From NCBI RefSeq assembly GCF_963583255.1, contig NC_084806.1, positions 19,324,317 to 19,388,316 of the forward strand: DNA of 64,000 nt. Reading direction: 5' to 3'. Source of the DNA: Pyrus communis (Eukaryota > Streptophyta > Magnoliopsida > Rosales > Rosaceae). Shown piece after piece: positions 35,141 through 48,079 of this stretch. The position numbers and the translations under genes were made by a program. Each line of letters opens with the position of its first letter. Position 1 is the first letter of the stretch. Below the pieces are notes generated by a model. It worked only from the letters and a program-made list of their open reading frames with translations, searched no databases and was not told the DNA's origin.

Positions 35141-36175
35141 CTTTCTTTAGGTGGTGGAGTTTTCTTTTACTCGATGGCAATAGCTTTGCTTTTTTAGGGC
35201 TCTTCTATCTCCACTTCAACCATATGATAGGCAACGGTAGTGCACTGTTGGAAGAAGTCATTTAGGAAGTACTCGTGCAAGGAAATGGGAAAGCATGGCT
35301 CTTACTCCATAGGCCCCTAGCGTATGTCAGCTTAGCAGCTCTTACGTTTCTCTTAGGCTTCCTATTGTTGCAACGGCGGTGCTTTCTCCTTTGTTCCACC
35401 TTGGGCTTTTAAGTTTCTTTTAGGCTTCCTATTGTCGTGCAGCTTGAGCATGAACGATAGTGTTCATGCGTTACTTGAAGAGGCACGGGATCGAAGGATT
35501 CAAACATAAAATGCAGCAGTGTGTGTTGGGGCTGTGTTTTCAAGGTCGAGTTCAATTCGTCCTTGTTATGCTAGCTTCATGATGAGCTCCTTAAAGATGA
35601 AGCATTTGCCAACAAGATTGCTTACAATATGATGGTATTTACAGTACTTAGGATTGTTAATATGATTCATCTCTTCAGGGCGCTTGCATTCAGGTAGCTC
35701 GATCACTTTCTTCTCTAGCAAGTCGTCTAGCATTGCGGCCACGTTAGAGTCTGGAAAAGGGTAAGTCTTAAGTTACAGTGTCCTCAAGGTGTTTTTGTGC
35801 CTATCTTCAGTGCGAGAAGGCTCACCGCTCTTTATCTCATTCACTTTGTTCTTAGAGAAGATTTTGATGGACGCATGAGAGGTTTTGATGGGGGTAGTGT
35901 TGACCGTAAAAGCTTCATTCACAGGCTTCTACCTAGTCTTGTCTACCTTCGGAGCAATCACCTTGTCCTTCTTGAAGTCAGTGATTAGCTTATTCTTCCC
36001 ATGATTGGCGATACTCAGCTCCATGTCATGGGAATGTGTTGCCAGTTCCTTAAATGTTCTCGACTTTATACCTTGGCGGATGTAATGTAGCCCCCAGTGC
36101 ATGCGTTGAACACACATCTCAACGGCGAAGGTTTCAAAAAGTCGATCTTTGCAATCCAGACTTAATGAACTCCTG
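35141..36175 (-). pseudogene. Gypsy gag C-terminal region (Tat-like), broken
   Basis: The best piece (to about 36140) reads AVEMCVQRMHWGLHYIRQGIK, then RTFKELATHSHDMELSIANHG, a conserved gag segment of Tat-like elements. The remainder to 35140 is interrupted by stops. It ends abruptly at the Athila-like sequence near 36175. Confidence 0.7.
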
Positions 36176-38649
36176 GAGTACAAATAAGGCAGAAGGAAAC
36201 GGTCGATCGAAGCATGTGGAGACAACCACAACAAATACATGTGCTGCTTCATTCGCCGTTTCTTCAAAAGCAAAGGTATCTCATATCATCAAGGTCTAAA
36301 GCAAAAGTATCTCATATCATGCTCTTTCCCTGTCCTTTCCTTTGTCCTTGTTATTACTCGCATGGCAAAGTAAACGAAAGCAATCAGAGGCACTTGGAGT
36401 TAGTCTTCTGTTCTGGAACCAACTGCCTGGAATCCATTCCTGATTGCTTACCTAGCGTTGCTCTCGAGTAGTCATCTTCAACGGTTGACACACTTCCAGA
36501 GAAGGGACCATTTCTGCAAGGGGAGCAAGGCAAAGGAAAATGATACATTGAAGCATGTGGAGACAAACATAGGCTGAGTTATCCTCTAACCCTTTTCAAT
36601 ACGAATTGGAAAGATTGAACAAAGAAACAGACCAAAGGAGTAAGCTCAGACCTTCGGGGGAGACCAAAAAAATCCTGCTGCCCAGTTCAAGAGTAGCACA
36701 AAGGAAAATCAACGATGGGAGGAACCCCTGTGGAATCAACAACATCAAGCCTCAATGCAATCACCAAGGAGAAGATGGAATTTACATTCCACAACCAGAT
36801 TTGCGTCTCTAAACTCTTCTCTTTGTTAGTTACATTCTGCCATGTTTAGTATGTTTAAATGCTTTTTGTGTGTTTACTTATGCTTTGTATGAATCTATGC
36901 TTAAAACATTGAGGACAATGTTTGATTTAAGTATGGGGGGGTAACTAATGTTGTTAATGCAAATTCGTGGGATTTTATCACCCATAACTTCAAATGTTGT
37001 TCCTTGCTGTTTTAAGGTGTTTTTAAGTTGTTTTAGAGTGTTTTTAGTGTGTTTTGTTTTATAACTCCGAAAATCACATAAAAATTTGAAAAACATGTTT
37101 TGAAAAGCCTAAAAAGAGTGTTTTGAGTCGTTTTTGTGTGTTTGTGTCTTAGGGTACCTTCCAACACAATGATAAGGATTTGGTTTGTAATTGCATGACT
37201 GTTAAAAAGAGTTATAAACATGGAGAAAAGTTTGATTTACTCTTGGTATATGCTTGGTTATGGTTATAATATATGACTTCACATGCAATCATAAAAGAAA
37301 AATTCGTTTTTGTAACATGCTTGAAGGAAGAAACTCATAATAACGCTACATCCCTGTGAGACTCGAGCCATTACTTTCTTTGGAGAGTTATTTTCTGTGA
37401 TTCTTTGTTTTCTAAAGTTGTTGCATGATCTCATTATTCCTTGCTTGGTTGCTACTTAGAATGCAATTGTATCATGATAGAACTAAATGCTAGAACTTAT
37501 ATCCGTTTCATTCAAAGCATGACATTGAATTGCATAATATATATATCAAGATGAAGTTGTGTTGTTGCCACCATAGCCAAATAGCCTTACTTCCCATACT
37601 TCGTATATATTAGTTTTAACCCCGTTGAGCCTCGTTTAGCCTATTTTCTTTGCTAACCACATCACCCCTTACCTAGCCTAGAGTAGGACTTTCCTATACC
37701 CTGGTTCTTGAAGTATAGTGAGCATGACTTAAATGAATTCCTTTTGATTAATATGTTGCAGAAAATAAGTGTGGGGGAAGGGATTGTTGTGTGTATGTAT
37801 GTGCCTAAGTCTTAAAGGAGGCACGGGAAAAAGAAAAAGAAAAAAAAAATGTGAGAAAAAGAAGAAGAAAAGAAAGAAAAAGAGTGAAAATAAGTGAGAA
37901 TGGACTCACAAGTGTGATTGTTGAAGAAAGGGCCCAAAAAGTTTGAATATGGCCCTAAGTTTTGTGTGACTTCCCCTTGGGTGTTCAAAGTTGACTTCTG
38001 CGTTCTAAAGGGAATTCTAAGTGCCTAATTCAATACTTTGCTCACTATTGCTTAAAGAACGTTTGTTTTCCCTATCCTTTCTTTGTTAGCCAAACACCTT
38101 TAGCCCCGTTTCAACCCTTATGCTTCTATCTTGATCGTTATGTGTTCAATAATGTGGAGTTTGGAATTGATATGAGCTTATGGTGTCACTGGTTCTCATT
38201 CTAAGTAGTAGCATTCCATTCATGAGATCATATTCATGTCATTATCATAAATCCAGAAAATGCTTTCCTTGTTATAACATATGTGAGTGTTCGTCTACAT
38301 GTTTACATCAATCTCTCACATATAACTAGTGTAGGGTGTGTAGTCAGAAAATCTGTGGGAAAATAGAGTGCATTCTAGTAAGGAATTGAGGAAATTCTCT
38401 AAGGCATGTTACTACATTCAAAACATGGTTTTAAATGCTTAATTGTGAAATAGTATGTGGTGACTATGATTAAGAATGTACTTAAGTGTGAAGATGACAA
38501 AAATCTATGGGACTAATGATTTTTAACTTGTCATGTGCATTGGAAATCCCTGAAACGATTGTTGGAAGGTTTAGGTTGAGTTTTTCTTGTTCAGTGTCGT
38601 TTTGTTTTTGGTTTCTTTTGTTTTGTTTTGCTCGAGGACTAGCAAAAGA

Positions 38650-38665
38650 TAAGTGTGGGGGTATT
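38650..38665 (+). other. Polypurine tract of the Athila-like remnant
   Basis: TAAGTGTGGGGGTATT directly precedes the LTR start TGATAGGAGC. Confidence 0.8.
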
Positions 38666-39189
38666 TGATAGGAGCATATTTATGCGACTTAAATGGCTTG
38701 TTCTCGTGCATTTACGTTATGTTTCTTTAGTTATTTTAGTACTTTAAGCTATTTTCGTGTGTTTGTAGGTCCAAAGGGCTAAAGGAGCAAAAAGATGCAT
38801 TTTGGAGACTTTTGGAGCACTTTTGGGCTAAGGATGGATAGCTTATGCTTGGAGCCAAAGTGTTGGACGAAATTGAAGACCTAATTGAAGACCAAAGTGT
38901 TGGAACCTTGTTCCCTTTAGTTTTAGGACATTTAAACCTTTCCTTTATCCTTAGCCGTCCATAACATTCCAACATTCCACTCCTTCATTTCAGCCACACT
39001 CCCACTTATCATCACCACATATCACTTATCACATATCATTCACCACTTATCATATCATACACTCAATCACTTATCACATATCACTTATCACACACCACAT
39101 ATCACTTATCACATATCATTCACCACTTATCATATCATACACTCAATCACTTATCACATATCATTCACCACTTATCATTCAACCAACTT

Positions 39190-39985
39190 TGCACATGCAT
39201 TCATCATAACCATGCCGTGCATCCCCTTTACATTTCAGCCATTCCACATGCACATTCAATCATTCACACATGCACCCTTTATTCTTTCATCATTCCATCC
39301 ACTCATTCATCAAACCACTCCCATCCATTTCATCATTGCAAACATTCAAACAAACACCACACATTGCCGTGACTCTTCACTCCCATTTCCAGCTTTTCCT
39401 TTGCATTCCCCCTTTAATCAACACATGCATCCACTCACCAAGAAATCATTCATTCCACATGCACCCAGAAATCACTCAATGCCGTGAGTTCCCATTGCAT
39501 TTCCAGCTTTGCACATGCATTCACTCACCACAAACAAGTCACATGCATTCATCAACATATCTAGCTGTCATTCACATGCATTTCATTCATCATTTCCACC
39601 CCCAGATGTCCCTTTAATTCACATGCATTTCCACCTAGCTTTCCATCTCACAACCACCAGAAATCAACCAAAACCGTGCATTCCCTTTCATTTCTGTCAA
39701 AGCACATGCACTCCCATCCACCACTCATTGCCGTGCATATTCCATCAGAAAATCCACTTCATTCACATGCATTCATCATCATTCACCACACCTTGCAGCC
39801 ACATGCATCCTTTAATTCAATTCCAGAAAATCAACAACCCATGCCGTGCACATTCATACACTTTCACATGCATCTTGGCAGCTTTCACATGCACACACAT
39901 GCATTTTCAGCACCAACAACACTCATTGCCGTGCACATTCACTCACCATACCATTCCAGCATTTGCACATGCAACCTAGCTGTCA
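39190..39985 (+). promoter_or_regulatory. CACATGCA / GCCGTG motif array in LTR U3
   Basis: I count about 16 CACATGCA and about 8 CCGTG(C/A) occurrences in under 900 bp, spaced irregularly within a C-rich, stop-poor sequence just upstream of the TATA box. CATGCA is the core of the RY element bound by B3-domain seed regulators. Function is inference. Confidence 0.55.
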
Positions 39986-40003
39986 TGTTCCCCCCCATTT
40001 CAC

Positions 40004-40012
40004 CTATAAATA
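40004..40012 (+). promoter_or_regulatory. TATA box of LTR B
   Basis: CTATAAATA in the context CACCTATAAATAC, at the same relative place as in LTR A. Confidence 0.65.
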
Positions 40013-41516
40013 CTCATTCATACACTCTTCCATAAACATTCATCCATTGCAGAAATGTAGACCATCAAACCATCTTTGTGCCGTGAGTCTCCCTTACAAT
40101 CCAAACACCATCCTTCCATTTCCACCACTCCCCAAACCATTCACACCATCAAACTATCCCTAGACCTTGTGCTACAACGAAGAGGAAGAGAAGAGTGCCT
40201 AAACGTTCATACAGTTCAAGTTTGAGTTGTTGGAATGTTTAGGTGTTTCTTTGATTTCAAGGTTTAATTTCAATACTCTTTGTTTTGTACGAATAAGGAA
40301 TGGAAGATAAGAGGGCCTAAACGTTCATACAATTCAAGTTTGAGTTGTTGGAATGTTTAGGTGTTTCTTTGATTCTCTTTCTTTTGTACCATGAGGAACT
40401 AAACCCCCCTTGGTTAGGGGGTGATTCGAATATATGTTTATGCTTGCATTTTGATTTGAATACTTCTAATTGCGTTTCATAAATTGTGGATTCAATTCGT
40501 TTAACTGTTTGATTGATAACTTATTTATGTATGTTTATTGAGAGTGCACACTTAATTTTCATGCATGAATATGACGCTAGAATATAAGTGAGTTTCACCT
40601 AATAGTTACGAACTTATATTCACAAGTAGTGGAGGTTGCTTATAAACAATCGCGTTAAACGAATTCTTGGCATAAGTTTCATGCGTATTCCATAGTAACG
40701 AATGCCTCGTCAACACTTATAATTTTCATAGAGCGTAATGATTCTTGCTTGTATCTCTATTATGCATTCATGTAGGGGACTTGTGGGGAATGTTTTGAAT
40801 TGTCGCATGCGCTAACCCATCCAATTCAATAACGTTAGGAAGATTTGAAGGTTAATTAGTGCATCACGGTTAACTTGGGGTGTTGAGCATTCATGGTTTA
40901 TTGAAATGAAATTGGAAATCATTTTATTATGCAAGTGTAACATGTGTGGAGATGAACCCCTTAGCTAGGTTCCCATCCCTTAGTTAGAAAGTGTCTTAGT
41001 TTATGTTTATAAGTGTTTTGATTCAATTTATTACATAAATTCGTCCAAATTCACCAAAGTGCTCAAAACTGCCCAGAAAGTGTTTTTAAGGCAGTTTTGA
41101 GTGTTTTGGGTGATGTTTGAGTCTTTTTGTTTGTTTTAATGTTTTAAGTGTTTAGTTTTACATTCTTTGAGTTAGTTTAGTGTTTTATATTGTGTTTTTA
41201 CGTTCTTGAGTCAAGTTATTACTTAATTTCGTCCAAATTTGTGTTTGTGCTCAAATCTGCCCAGAAAGTGGTTTTTAGGCAGATTTGAGTGTGTTTGTGT
41301 TGTTTTGAGTCTTTTGGTTTGTCTTAGTGTTTTAAAGTTTAGTTTTGCATTCTTTGAGTCTAGTATAGTGTTTCATATTGTTATTTTACGTTTTTGAGTC
41401 AAATCCAAGTGGTTAACAATCCCTCCTAATCCCCGGTCCAGAACGATCCCTACTTATACTTATACTACAATTGACAAAAAGAGGGTTTAATTTGTGCGCG
41501 TGTAATTCTCGCATCA

Positions 41517-41813
41517 GCTCCATGTTTTCTTGGATATGGATGGAAGAATTGGGTTCTCCAAAAGTCACCAAAGTTGGAGACCTCTAAGTTTCGACATCAA
41601 TGATGGTTGAGGAAGAAAATGAGTGACCATGGAAAAATTAGATGATAGTAAATTTTCCCATGGTGGCCGGCAGTTCTAGAGAGAAAAGAGAGAGAGTTGT
41701 TCTCTTTTCTTCCCTTAGAAAACCCTAATGATGAAAACATTATAAAGTCCTTTATATAGTCCCTTCAATTAAGTGACTAAAAGAACCACAAACCCTTTCC
41801 TTCTCTATATGGC
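41517..41813 (-). repeat. Copia-type LTR copy 3, left part
   Basis: It resembles 6640-6960 of the first Copia LTR (blocks such as GAGTGACCATGG and TTTTAGAGAGAAA-like), same orientation. It continues at 59937-60976 after the nested insertions. The outer end is lost at the Athila-like remnant. Confidence 0.7.
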
Positions 41814-44800
41814 TGATGTGGTAGAAAATAACACACAAATTAAACCTTATAAATTATGCAATCATAGTATAAGTAATTAGGGATCGTTCTATTACAGGGA
41901 TTAGAAGGGATGCTAATCAACACAAATTAAACTTATAAAACTGAAAGCTAAGTTAAACTAACAACAAAACAATGACTGGGGGGATTTTGGACGAATTTAA
42001 TAAAAACAAAAGTAAATGGTAGCAAGTAAATTAAGTTGTGAATGAAATATGGATGAAAGGATAGCCAAAGGATTCTTATCCACACATGAATCATATGCAT
42101 ACAAATCGATTTCCAGTTATTCTTCCTATAAACCATGAATGACAATGCCCCAAATTAACTGTGTACAACACTAATTAACTCTCAGATTTTCCTAAGTTCA
42201 TTGAATTGGACTCAGCGACGCAACCAAATTATTCTTCTCAAGTTCCCGAATTATGAAAAGCATGATAGAGATACATCTCGAATATCATTAAGTTCTGTGA
42301 AAATCATAAGCGTTGACAAAGCATTCATAACTATGAAAAACATGATACTCCTGCCAAGGATTTACTTAACTCAATCATGACTAGTGACTTTTACTACTTG
42401 CAAATATAAGTTCATAATGATTAGGTGAAATTCCCTTATATTCTAGCATCAAATCCCTGCATGCAAACTAAGTATGCATCATTAATAAACATACAAGAAT
42501 AAGTTTTCTATAAAGCAGATAAGTAAATCACATTCATGTTTTATGAAACAACAGCTGGATGTAATCAATTTATATAAAACATATGATCATGGCTTCGAAT
42601 TCACCTTTATCTAAAAAGAAACTTACCTACACATGTTCATCATAACTGAAAAGCAATCTAAAATAAACATTGAAACTTAAAACAAAGAGAGAAAGAACTC
42701 TGAAAATTCTAGCAACTTCAATGGATGAATGGTAGGCGTGGCACACTTCTCAACGTTGCAGAACACTTCATATATATATAGGGCACAACTAGGGTTTTCT
42801 TTAGAGTGAATGAAAAGAGAGGGAAAAATAGGTAATCAGAATTAGGTAATTCACCTAGAATAAAAAGGGCATGTAAAAGTGGCAAAAGGCAAGTTTTTCT
42901 GGGGTAAAAGAGGCTGCAAGATATTCTGGGGTAAAAGAGGCTGCAAGATATTCCAAAGTGATCCCAGCAACTTAGCCTTTATTTTTCACATTGTTGCCTT
43001 ATTTGGCACCTCCAAATCAGGCTAGATATCCCAATTCCTTTCCCATTCTATTCCTGGTCTTCTAACAAGCCAGATTCATCTTTGATTCTTTATTTGGTCT
43101 TCTCTCTAACTAGGATTCCTTTTTCTTGTGTAATTCCTTGCCTTCGAAGCCTCAACTTTAATTTCTCCAGATTTTAGCACATGTTTAACACCTTTTAAAC
43201 ACCAAAACGTCCAGCCCATATGCTATCCACGCCTGCTATCCAATCTAAGTCCAAAACTACGCCAAATTGCTCCATTTGACTATTTATTGTCCTCTTTACC
43301 AATTGGACCTACAATATGTTGGAAATGTGCCCAAAAGCCAATCATATGATGATACTTTACGGTCATTTCACATGTTAAACTAATCTAGTTTAATATAAAG
43401 GGCTAAGATTATTGTTTAAAGTCGTCTCATATAAATGTTATATGCTTAAACAATAAGTCCAAGGAATATGTAATTAGGAGAATGTGATCTAAAGAAGTTA
43501 GATTCATGGGACCATTCTCTTTCGTATACATATCCTAAAAGTTCCTGATCAGAGGATTGCCAATTGGGCATTGACAGTCCGTTAAGATCAGTATGTGCTA
43601 TGTCTTCTCTTAGGGAGAGTGATTGGTCTCAAGTCATTGGTGTGACTGACATCAAGACAAGCATGTAGGTGCTCAATGAAGAATGAGTCCACTGAACACG
43701 ATCAACAAGGAGTTCACATACTCATGTTATATGAGAACTCATGGTTGGGATAATGCAAAGTAGTCCTTTGCCTGAGGCATCATAGTTGTCTTGTGGTTAG
43801 GTTCTTGATCTTTGACTATATCAAAGTCACTCCGTTAGAGGGTGTCCAAGACATAGTTGGGGTTAAGCCACTTAACCATGGAGGCAAGTAAATGTGCAAC
43901 AAGGGATCTCTAACCTTCAAACCATTTGAGGGAGAATACTCTATGATATGATTAAGAATCTCTGGCTAGAGTATGAATGAGATTTAGGAAGTCGGTCCAA
44001 AACACATTCAAGGTAATCATATAAGTAAGAGAATCACATTAGATAGTAAACATGAATAAACTATCAAACCAAACAATGTAGTCAAGAGTAGAAAGACCGT
44101 ATTACATTGTAATCCTAAACTAAATAGGTTCTCTACTTCTTCTGATTAGCCTGGGTAGTCATGACATACTGCTAGGTGTCAGTCATGGTTTGTGGAAGCC
44201 CTAAAGGTGTATAATCACTAAAGGGACAATTGAAAGTAAGCTTCAATTCACAATTGATTTGAAGAGTTCTAATCACCCACTGCCTCGTTAAAAGGAACCT
44301 AATGGATCGTACACCGAGTAAGGTAGAGATTGAAGAAACAACGGAGATGAGTAAGGATAATTAAATGATTTAATTATTTATGGCTAGGATTAATTAATAT
44401 GTTAATTAATCGAACAAATAAGTTCGTTATAGACCTTGGGGGCCCAATGGGATTTGAATGTCAAGCCCATTAACTCAAGTTGTATGACAACTTGAAACAC
44501 AAAGGGTCTCAAAGCCCAAAGAATCCAATATGGCCGGCCATAAGAGTGAGGGGTCGTAAACTTGGCTTAATGATAGGAGCATATTCATGCGACTTAAATG
44601 GCTTGTTCTCGTGCATTTACGTTATGTTTCTTTAGTTATTTTAGTACTTTAAGCTATTTTCATGTGTTTGTAGGCCGAAAGGGCTAAAGGAGCAAAAAGA
44701 TGCATTTTGGAGACTTTTGGAGCACTTTTGGGCTAAGGATGGATAGCTTATGCTTGGAGCCAAAGTGTTGGACGAAATTGAAAGCCTAATTGAAGACCAA

Positions 44801-45119
44801 AGTGTTGGAACCTTGTTCCCTTTAGTTTTAGGATATTTAAACCTTTCCTATATCCTTAGTCGTGCATAACATTCCAACATTCCACTCCTTCATTCACCAC
44901 TTATCATATCATACACTTATCTTATCATCACCACATATCATTCATTTATTACTTATCATATCATTCATTCATCTACATATCAATAACCACTTATCATTCA
45001 TTTATTACTTATCATATCATTCATTCATCTACATATCAATAACCACTTATCTTATCACTCAACATATCATACACTTATCATTTATCATACTCATAATTAT
45101 CTACACATTACAACCTAAA

Positions 45120-45560
45120 ACACATGCACATTCACCCACATGCACAAACACACATTATTGCCGTGCACATTCCATTGCACTCCTCCTTTCATTTTCAGCC
45201 ACATTCCACATGCATTTGCAAATGCATTCCCTCACCAAGAAATCATTCAACACATGCAAACACAAGCTTTAACCAACAAACAAAACAGCCAACACATGCA
45301 CCATTACACTATTGCCGTGAGTTTCATTCCATTTCCAACATCTTCACATGCATTTCCAGCTTTCACATGCCTTCACATTCATTTCCAAACAATAATCACT
45401 TCAAATCACATGCACAAACATGCATTTTCAGCACCATTACACTATTGTCGTGAGTTTCATTCCATTTCCAACATCTTCACATGCATTTCCAGCTTTGCAC
45501 ATGCATTTCCCTTTCATTTCAACCCACATGCATCCTTTAATCATTCAAACATGCAGCCAC
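45120..45560 (+). promoter_or_regulatory. CACATGCA motif array in LTR A
   Basis: About 11 copies of (C)ACATGCA lie in 440 bp, upstream of the TATA box. The same array lies at 57500-57940 in the 3' LTR. The overlapping open frames here (44862-45604) are a by-product of the composition. Confidence 0.5.
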
Positions 45561-45595
45561 ATTCCCTCCTAGCTGCCATGTTCCCCCATTTCACC

Positions 45596-45603
45596 TATAA
45601 ATA
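45596..45603 (+). promoter_or_regulatory. TATA box of the Athila-like 5' LTR
   Basis: TATAAATA follows CCATTTCACC. The same sequence is at 57976-57983 in the 3' LTR, and a close relative is in LTR B. A start site about 30 bp downstream is expected. Confidence 0.65.
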
Positions 45604-46932
45604 AGCATCCATTCTTCCACAATTCATTCACTCTTCCATACAAATTTCAGTCACAAACACCAAGCAACAAACCCCTTGTTGCCGTGGGTTCTCTTCATTT
45701 CCAGCATCATTTCCTTCTATTTCCACCACTTCCCAACCCTCCAAACCACTCCTCATCCATTTCCATAATCCCCCAAACCTCACCTTAGACCTTGTGCTAC
45801 AACAACGAGGAAGAAAAGAGTGCCTAAACGTTCATACAATTCAAGTTTGAGTTGTTGGAATGTTTAGGTGTTTCTTTGATTTCAAAGTTTAAATTTAATT
45901 CTCTTTGTTTTGTACGTATAAGAGTGGAAGAGAAGAGTGCCTAAACGTTCATACAATTCACGTTTGAGTTGTTGGAATGTTTAGGGGTTTCTTTGATTTC
46001 AAACTTATGAGGAACTAAACCCCCTTTAGCTAGGGGGTGATTCAAAACTATGTTTATATTTGCAATATGAATTGATTAACTTTCGTTGGAATTTCATAAG
46101 TTGTGGATGCAATTTGTTTAACCGTTTGATTGATAATTTATTTATGAATGTTTATTAAGAATGCGCGCTTAATTTTCATGCATGAATATGACGCTAGAAT
46201 ATAAGTGAATTTCATCTAATCGTTATGAACTTATATTCACAAGTAGTGGAGGTTGCTTATAAACAATCGCGTTAAACGAATTCTTGGCATAAGTTTCATG
46301 CGTATTCCATAGTAACGAATGCCTCGTCAATGTTTATGATTTCCGTTGAACTTAATGATCTTTGTTGAATGTCTCTATCATGCGTATTCCATAGTTAGAG
46401 ACTTTGATTAAGAATAATTTGGTTGTAATGCGTATTCCATTCAATCCAACGAATCTAGGGAAATCTGAAAGTTAATTTAAGCGGACCTAATTAACTTGGA
46501 GCATTGAGTTTCATAATTTATCGAAAGACCAACTGAGAATCAATTTTGTATGCAAGTGTAACATGTGTGGAGAAGAACCCCTTAGCTATTCCATCATCCA
46601 TATTTTCATCACATTCATCTTTACTATCTGTTTTAAATTATAATTTGTCCGTTTAATTTAATCTCGTCCAACCACAATTCCCCCCCCTCTATTTTGTTAA
46701 GTCTTAATCATTTGATTTGTCTTATTTTATGTTTTTAAGTATTTGGAGTCTTTTGAACTTGTTTTGAGTCTTTTAGTTTGTCTTAGTGTTTTAAAAGTTA
46801 GTTTTATTTATTTGAGTGAAGTGTTTAGCATCCCTAGTTAATCCCCAGTTAGAACGATCCCTACTTACATCATTACTACAATTGTCACAAATAGGGTTTA
46901 GTTTGTGTGCGTATAATATACGTGTCAAATTT

Positions 46933-46950
46933 TGGCGCCGTTGCCGGGGA
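46933..46950 (+). other. Primer binding site (tRNA-Asp type)
   Basis: TGGCGCCGTTGCCGGGGA lies five bases after the LTR end, as in Athila-group elements. Confidence 0.88.
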
Positions 46951-47056
46951 TTAGCAAAGTTGCTAATCCCTTGTCTTTATTTTTATATTTTGTTTTTCGT
47001 CCATTCTTATTTCAGATTCTTAGTTTGTTTGTTTCCTTGTTTTTTAGGTACTGTGT

Positions 47057-48079
47057 ATGACTCGTAGCTCTCGTCCTATTATAGAGAACATCTCCGACTT
47101 TGACGGTGATTTTGAACGCACTTTGAGGAGAACGAGGAGTCAACAAGAGCCACCACAACCTCCACCACAACCTGGGCTTGAAGAAGACGAAGTAGGTGAA
47201 GAAGAAAAGCCCACGGATCAGATTTTTGAAGAAGAACAAGCCATGGCAGCAGATAATAGAACCATCAAGGAGCTTTCGGCCTCGGGTTTGGCCAATGCAG
47301 ACCCTCTTTGCATTCAATACCCCGCGGCTGCCCAAGGCAAGACCGATGAATTTGAACTCAAATCCAGTTTGTTACACCATATTCCGAAGTTCCATGGCTT
47401 GTCTATGGAAGACCCCAACAAACACTTGAAGGAGTTCGAGGTGGTTTGTTCGAGCATGACCCCCGTCAATGTGGATGGGAGTATATTGAAGATGAAGGCC
47501 TTTCCATTTTCACTTATGGACAAGGCCAAAGATTGGCTCTACGAACTAGCCCCGGGAACTGTGACTTCGTGGGAGAGTATGAAGTGTGCTTTCTTGGAGA
47601 AATTCTTCCCTACTTCGAGAGTGATTCTCCTACGGAAGAAAATTAGTGGTATTCAACAGAATCATGGTGAGACATTCCCGGCTTATTATGAGCGCTTCAA
47701 GGGCCTTGTAGCTTCATGTCCTCAACATCAAATGAAGGAGGAACTTCTCCTTCAATATTTCTATGAGGGCCTTCTTCCTATCGAACGTCAAATGCTTGAT
47801 GCATCAGCGGGAGGAGCATTGGTGGACAAAACACCAAGGGATGCCAAGATTCTCATAGCCAATCGAGCGCTCAACGCCCAACAATATGAAGGAGTGGGCC
47901 AAAGGGAAGCACCACGGCAACAAAGTGTAAATGAGGTGAGTGCTATTTCTGAAATTCAATCACAACTTTCTAATCTTACTTCTCTTGTTTCTCAGGTTGT
48001 GATTGGTCCAAAAGCACAAGAACACCAAGTTTGTGGCGTGTGCTCAATTCAAGGGCATCCATCCGACAAGTGCCCTTAA
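47057..48079 (+). CDS. gag: gag, open part (capsid-like domain and zinc knuckle)
   Basis: 340 residues. An acidic N-terminus is followed by the retrotransposon gag core (HIPKFHGLSMEDPNKHLKEF, DWLYELAPGTVTSWESMKCA, FFPTSR), which builds the particle, and a C-terminal CCHC knuckle C-x2-C-x4-H-x4-C (VCGVCSIQGHPSDKCP) that binds RNA. The frame stops directly after the knuckle at a TAA that looks like a mutated CAA. In the same frame the sequence goes on (48080-48601) with ENGGWESANAMGYGNQNQ and a Gln-rich stretch with a short coiled region. Confidence 0.88.
   Translation: MTRSSRPIIENISDFDGDFERTLRRTRSQQEPPQPPPQPGLEEDEVGEEEKPTDQIFEEEQAMAADNRTIKELSASGLANADPLCIQYPAAAQGKTDEFELKSSLLHHIPKFHGLSMEDPNKHLKEFEVVCSSMTPVNVDGSILKMKAFPFSLMDKAKDWLYELAPGTVTSWESMKCAFLEKFFPTSRVILLRKKISGIQQNHGETFPAYYERFKGLVASCPQHQMKEELLLQYFYEGLLPIERQMLDASAGGALVDKTPRDAKILIANRALNAQQYEGVGQREAPRQQSVNEVSAISEIQSQLSNLTSLVSQVVIGPKAQEHQVCGVCSIQGHPSDKCP

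Larger units (their letters stand above)
26378..36175 (-). mobile_element. Second Tat-like Gypsy retrotransposon, 5'-truncated, with a nested insertion
   Basis: From right to left it contains gag (ending near 36175 at the Athila-like junction), protease (34700-35140), a pre-RT spacer with YKDVFAWTYKEMPGLNP, a 2.4-kb insertion, reverse transcriptase (30965-31640), an integrase C-terminal part (30281-30950), a long 3' non-coding stretch with minisatellites and an antisense ORF, a purine tract, and one LTR (26378-27227). The 5' LTR is gone. Many stops and a large deletion between reverse transcriptase and integrase show it is dead. Confidence 0.8.
36176..41516 (+). mobile_element. Athila-like Gypsy element, 3' remnant with 3' LTR
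   Basis: 36176-38665 aligns by eye with 54490-56950 of the full-length element, and 38666-41516 is its LTR. gag-pol and the 5' LTR are missing, because the left edge joins Tat-like gag. Short runs such as AACATTGAGGACAATGTTTG and GATTTAAGTATGGGGGGG recur in both. No ORF is supported. Its right flank is a Copia LTR remnant (from 41517). Confidence 0.83.
38666..41516 (+). repeat. Athila-type LTR B (2851 bp)
   Basis: It starts TGATAGGAGCATATTTATGC and ends CTCGCATCA. It shares long blocks with the LTRs at 44571 and 56951 but is about 500 bp longer, mainly in the repeat-rich promoter part and after position 40980. TATA box at 40004-40012. Confidence 0.82.
44571..46927 (+). repeat. 5' LTR of the full-length Athila-like element
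   Basis: It starts TGATAGGAGCATATTC and ends ATACGTGTCA. The U3 has a CACATGCA array (about 45120-45560), a TATA box at 45596-45603 and duplicated blocks (AAACGTTCATACAATTCA twice). Compared with the 3' LTR at an offset of 12380 it has no indels. Confidence 0.93.

Noticed and set aside
39212..40163. Four overlapping open frames of 91-156 codons rich in His, Met, Pro and Ser
   Set aside because: They lie in the U3 of an LTR, in all three frames of a C-rich, T-poor strand made of CACATGCA and CATTTCC repeats that lacks stop codons by composition. None has a domain.
44862..45604. Open frames of 109-154 codons in the 5' LTR, repeated at 57242-57984
   Set aside because: Same cause as above; the duplicate position in both LTRs reflects LTR identity, not a gene family.
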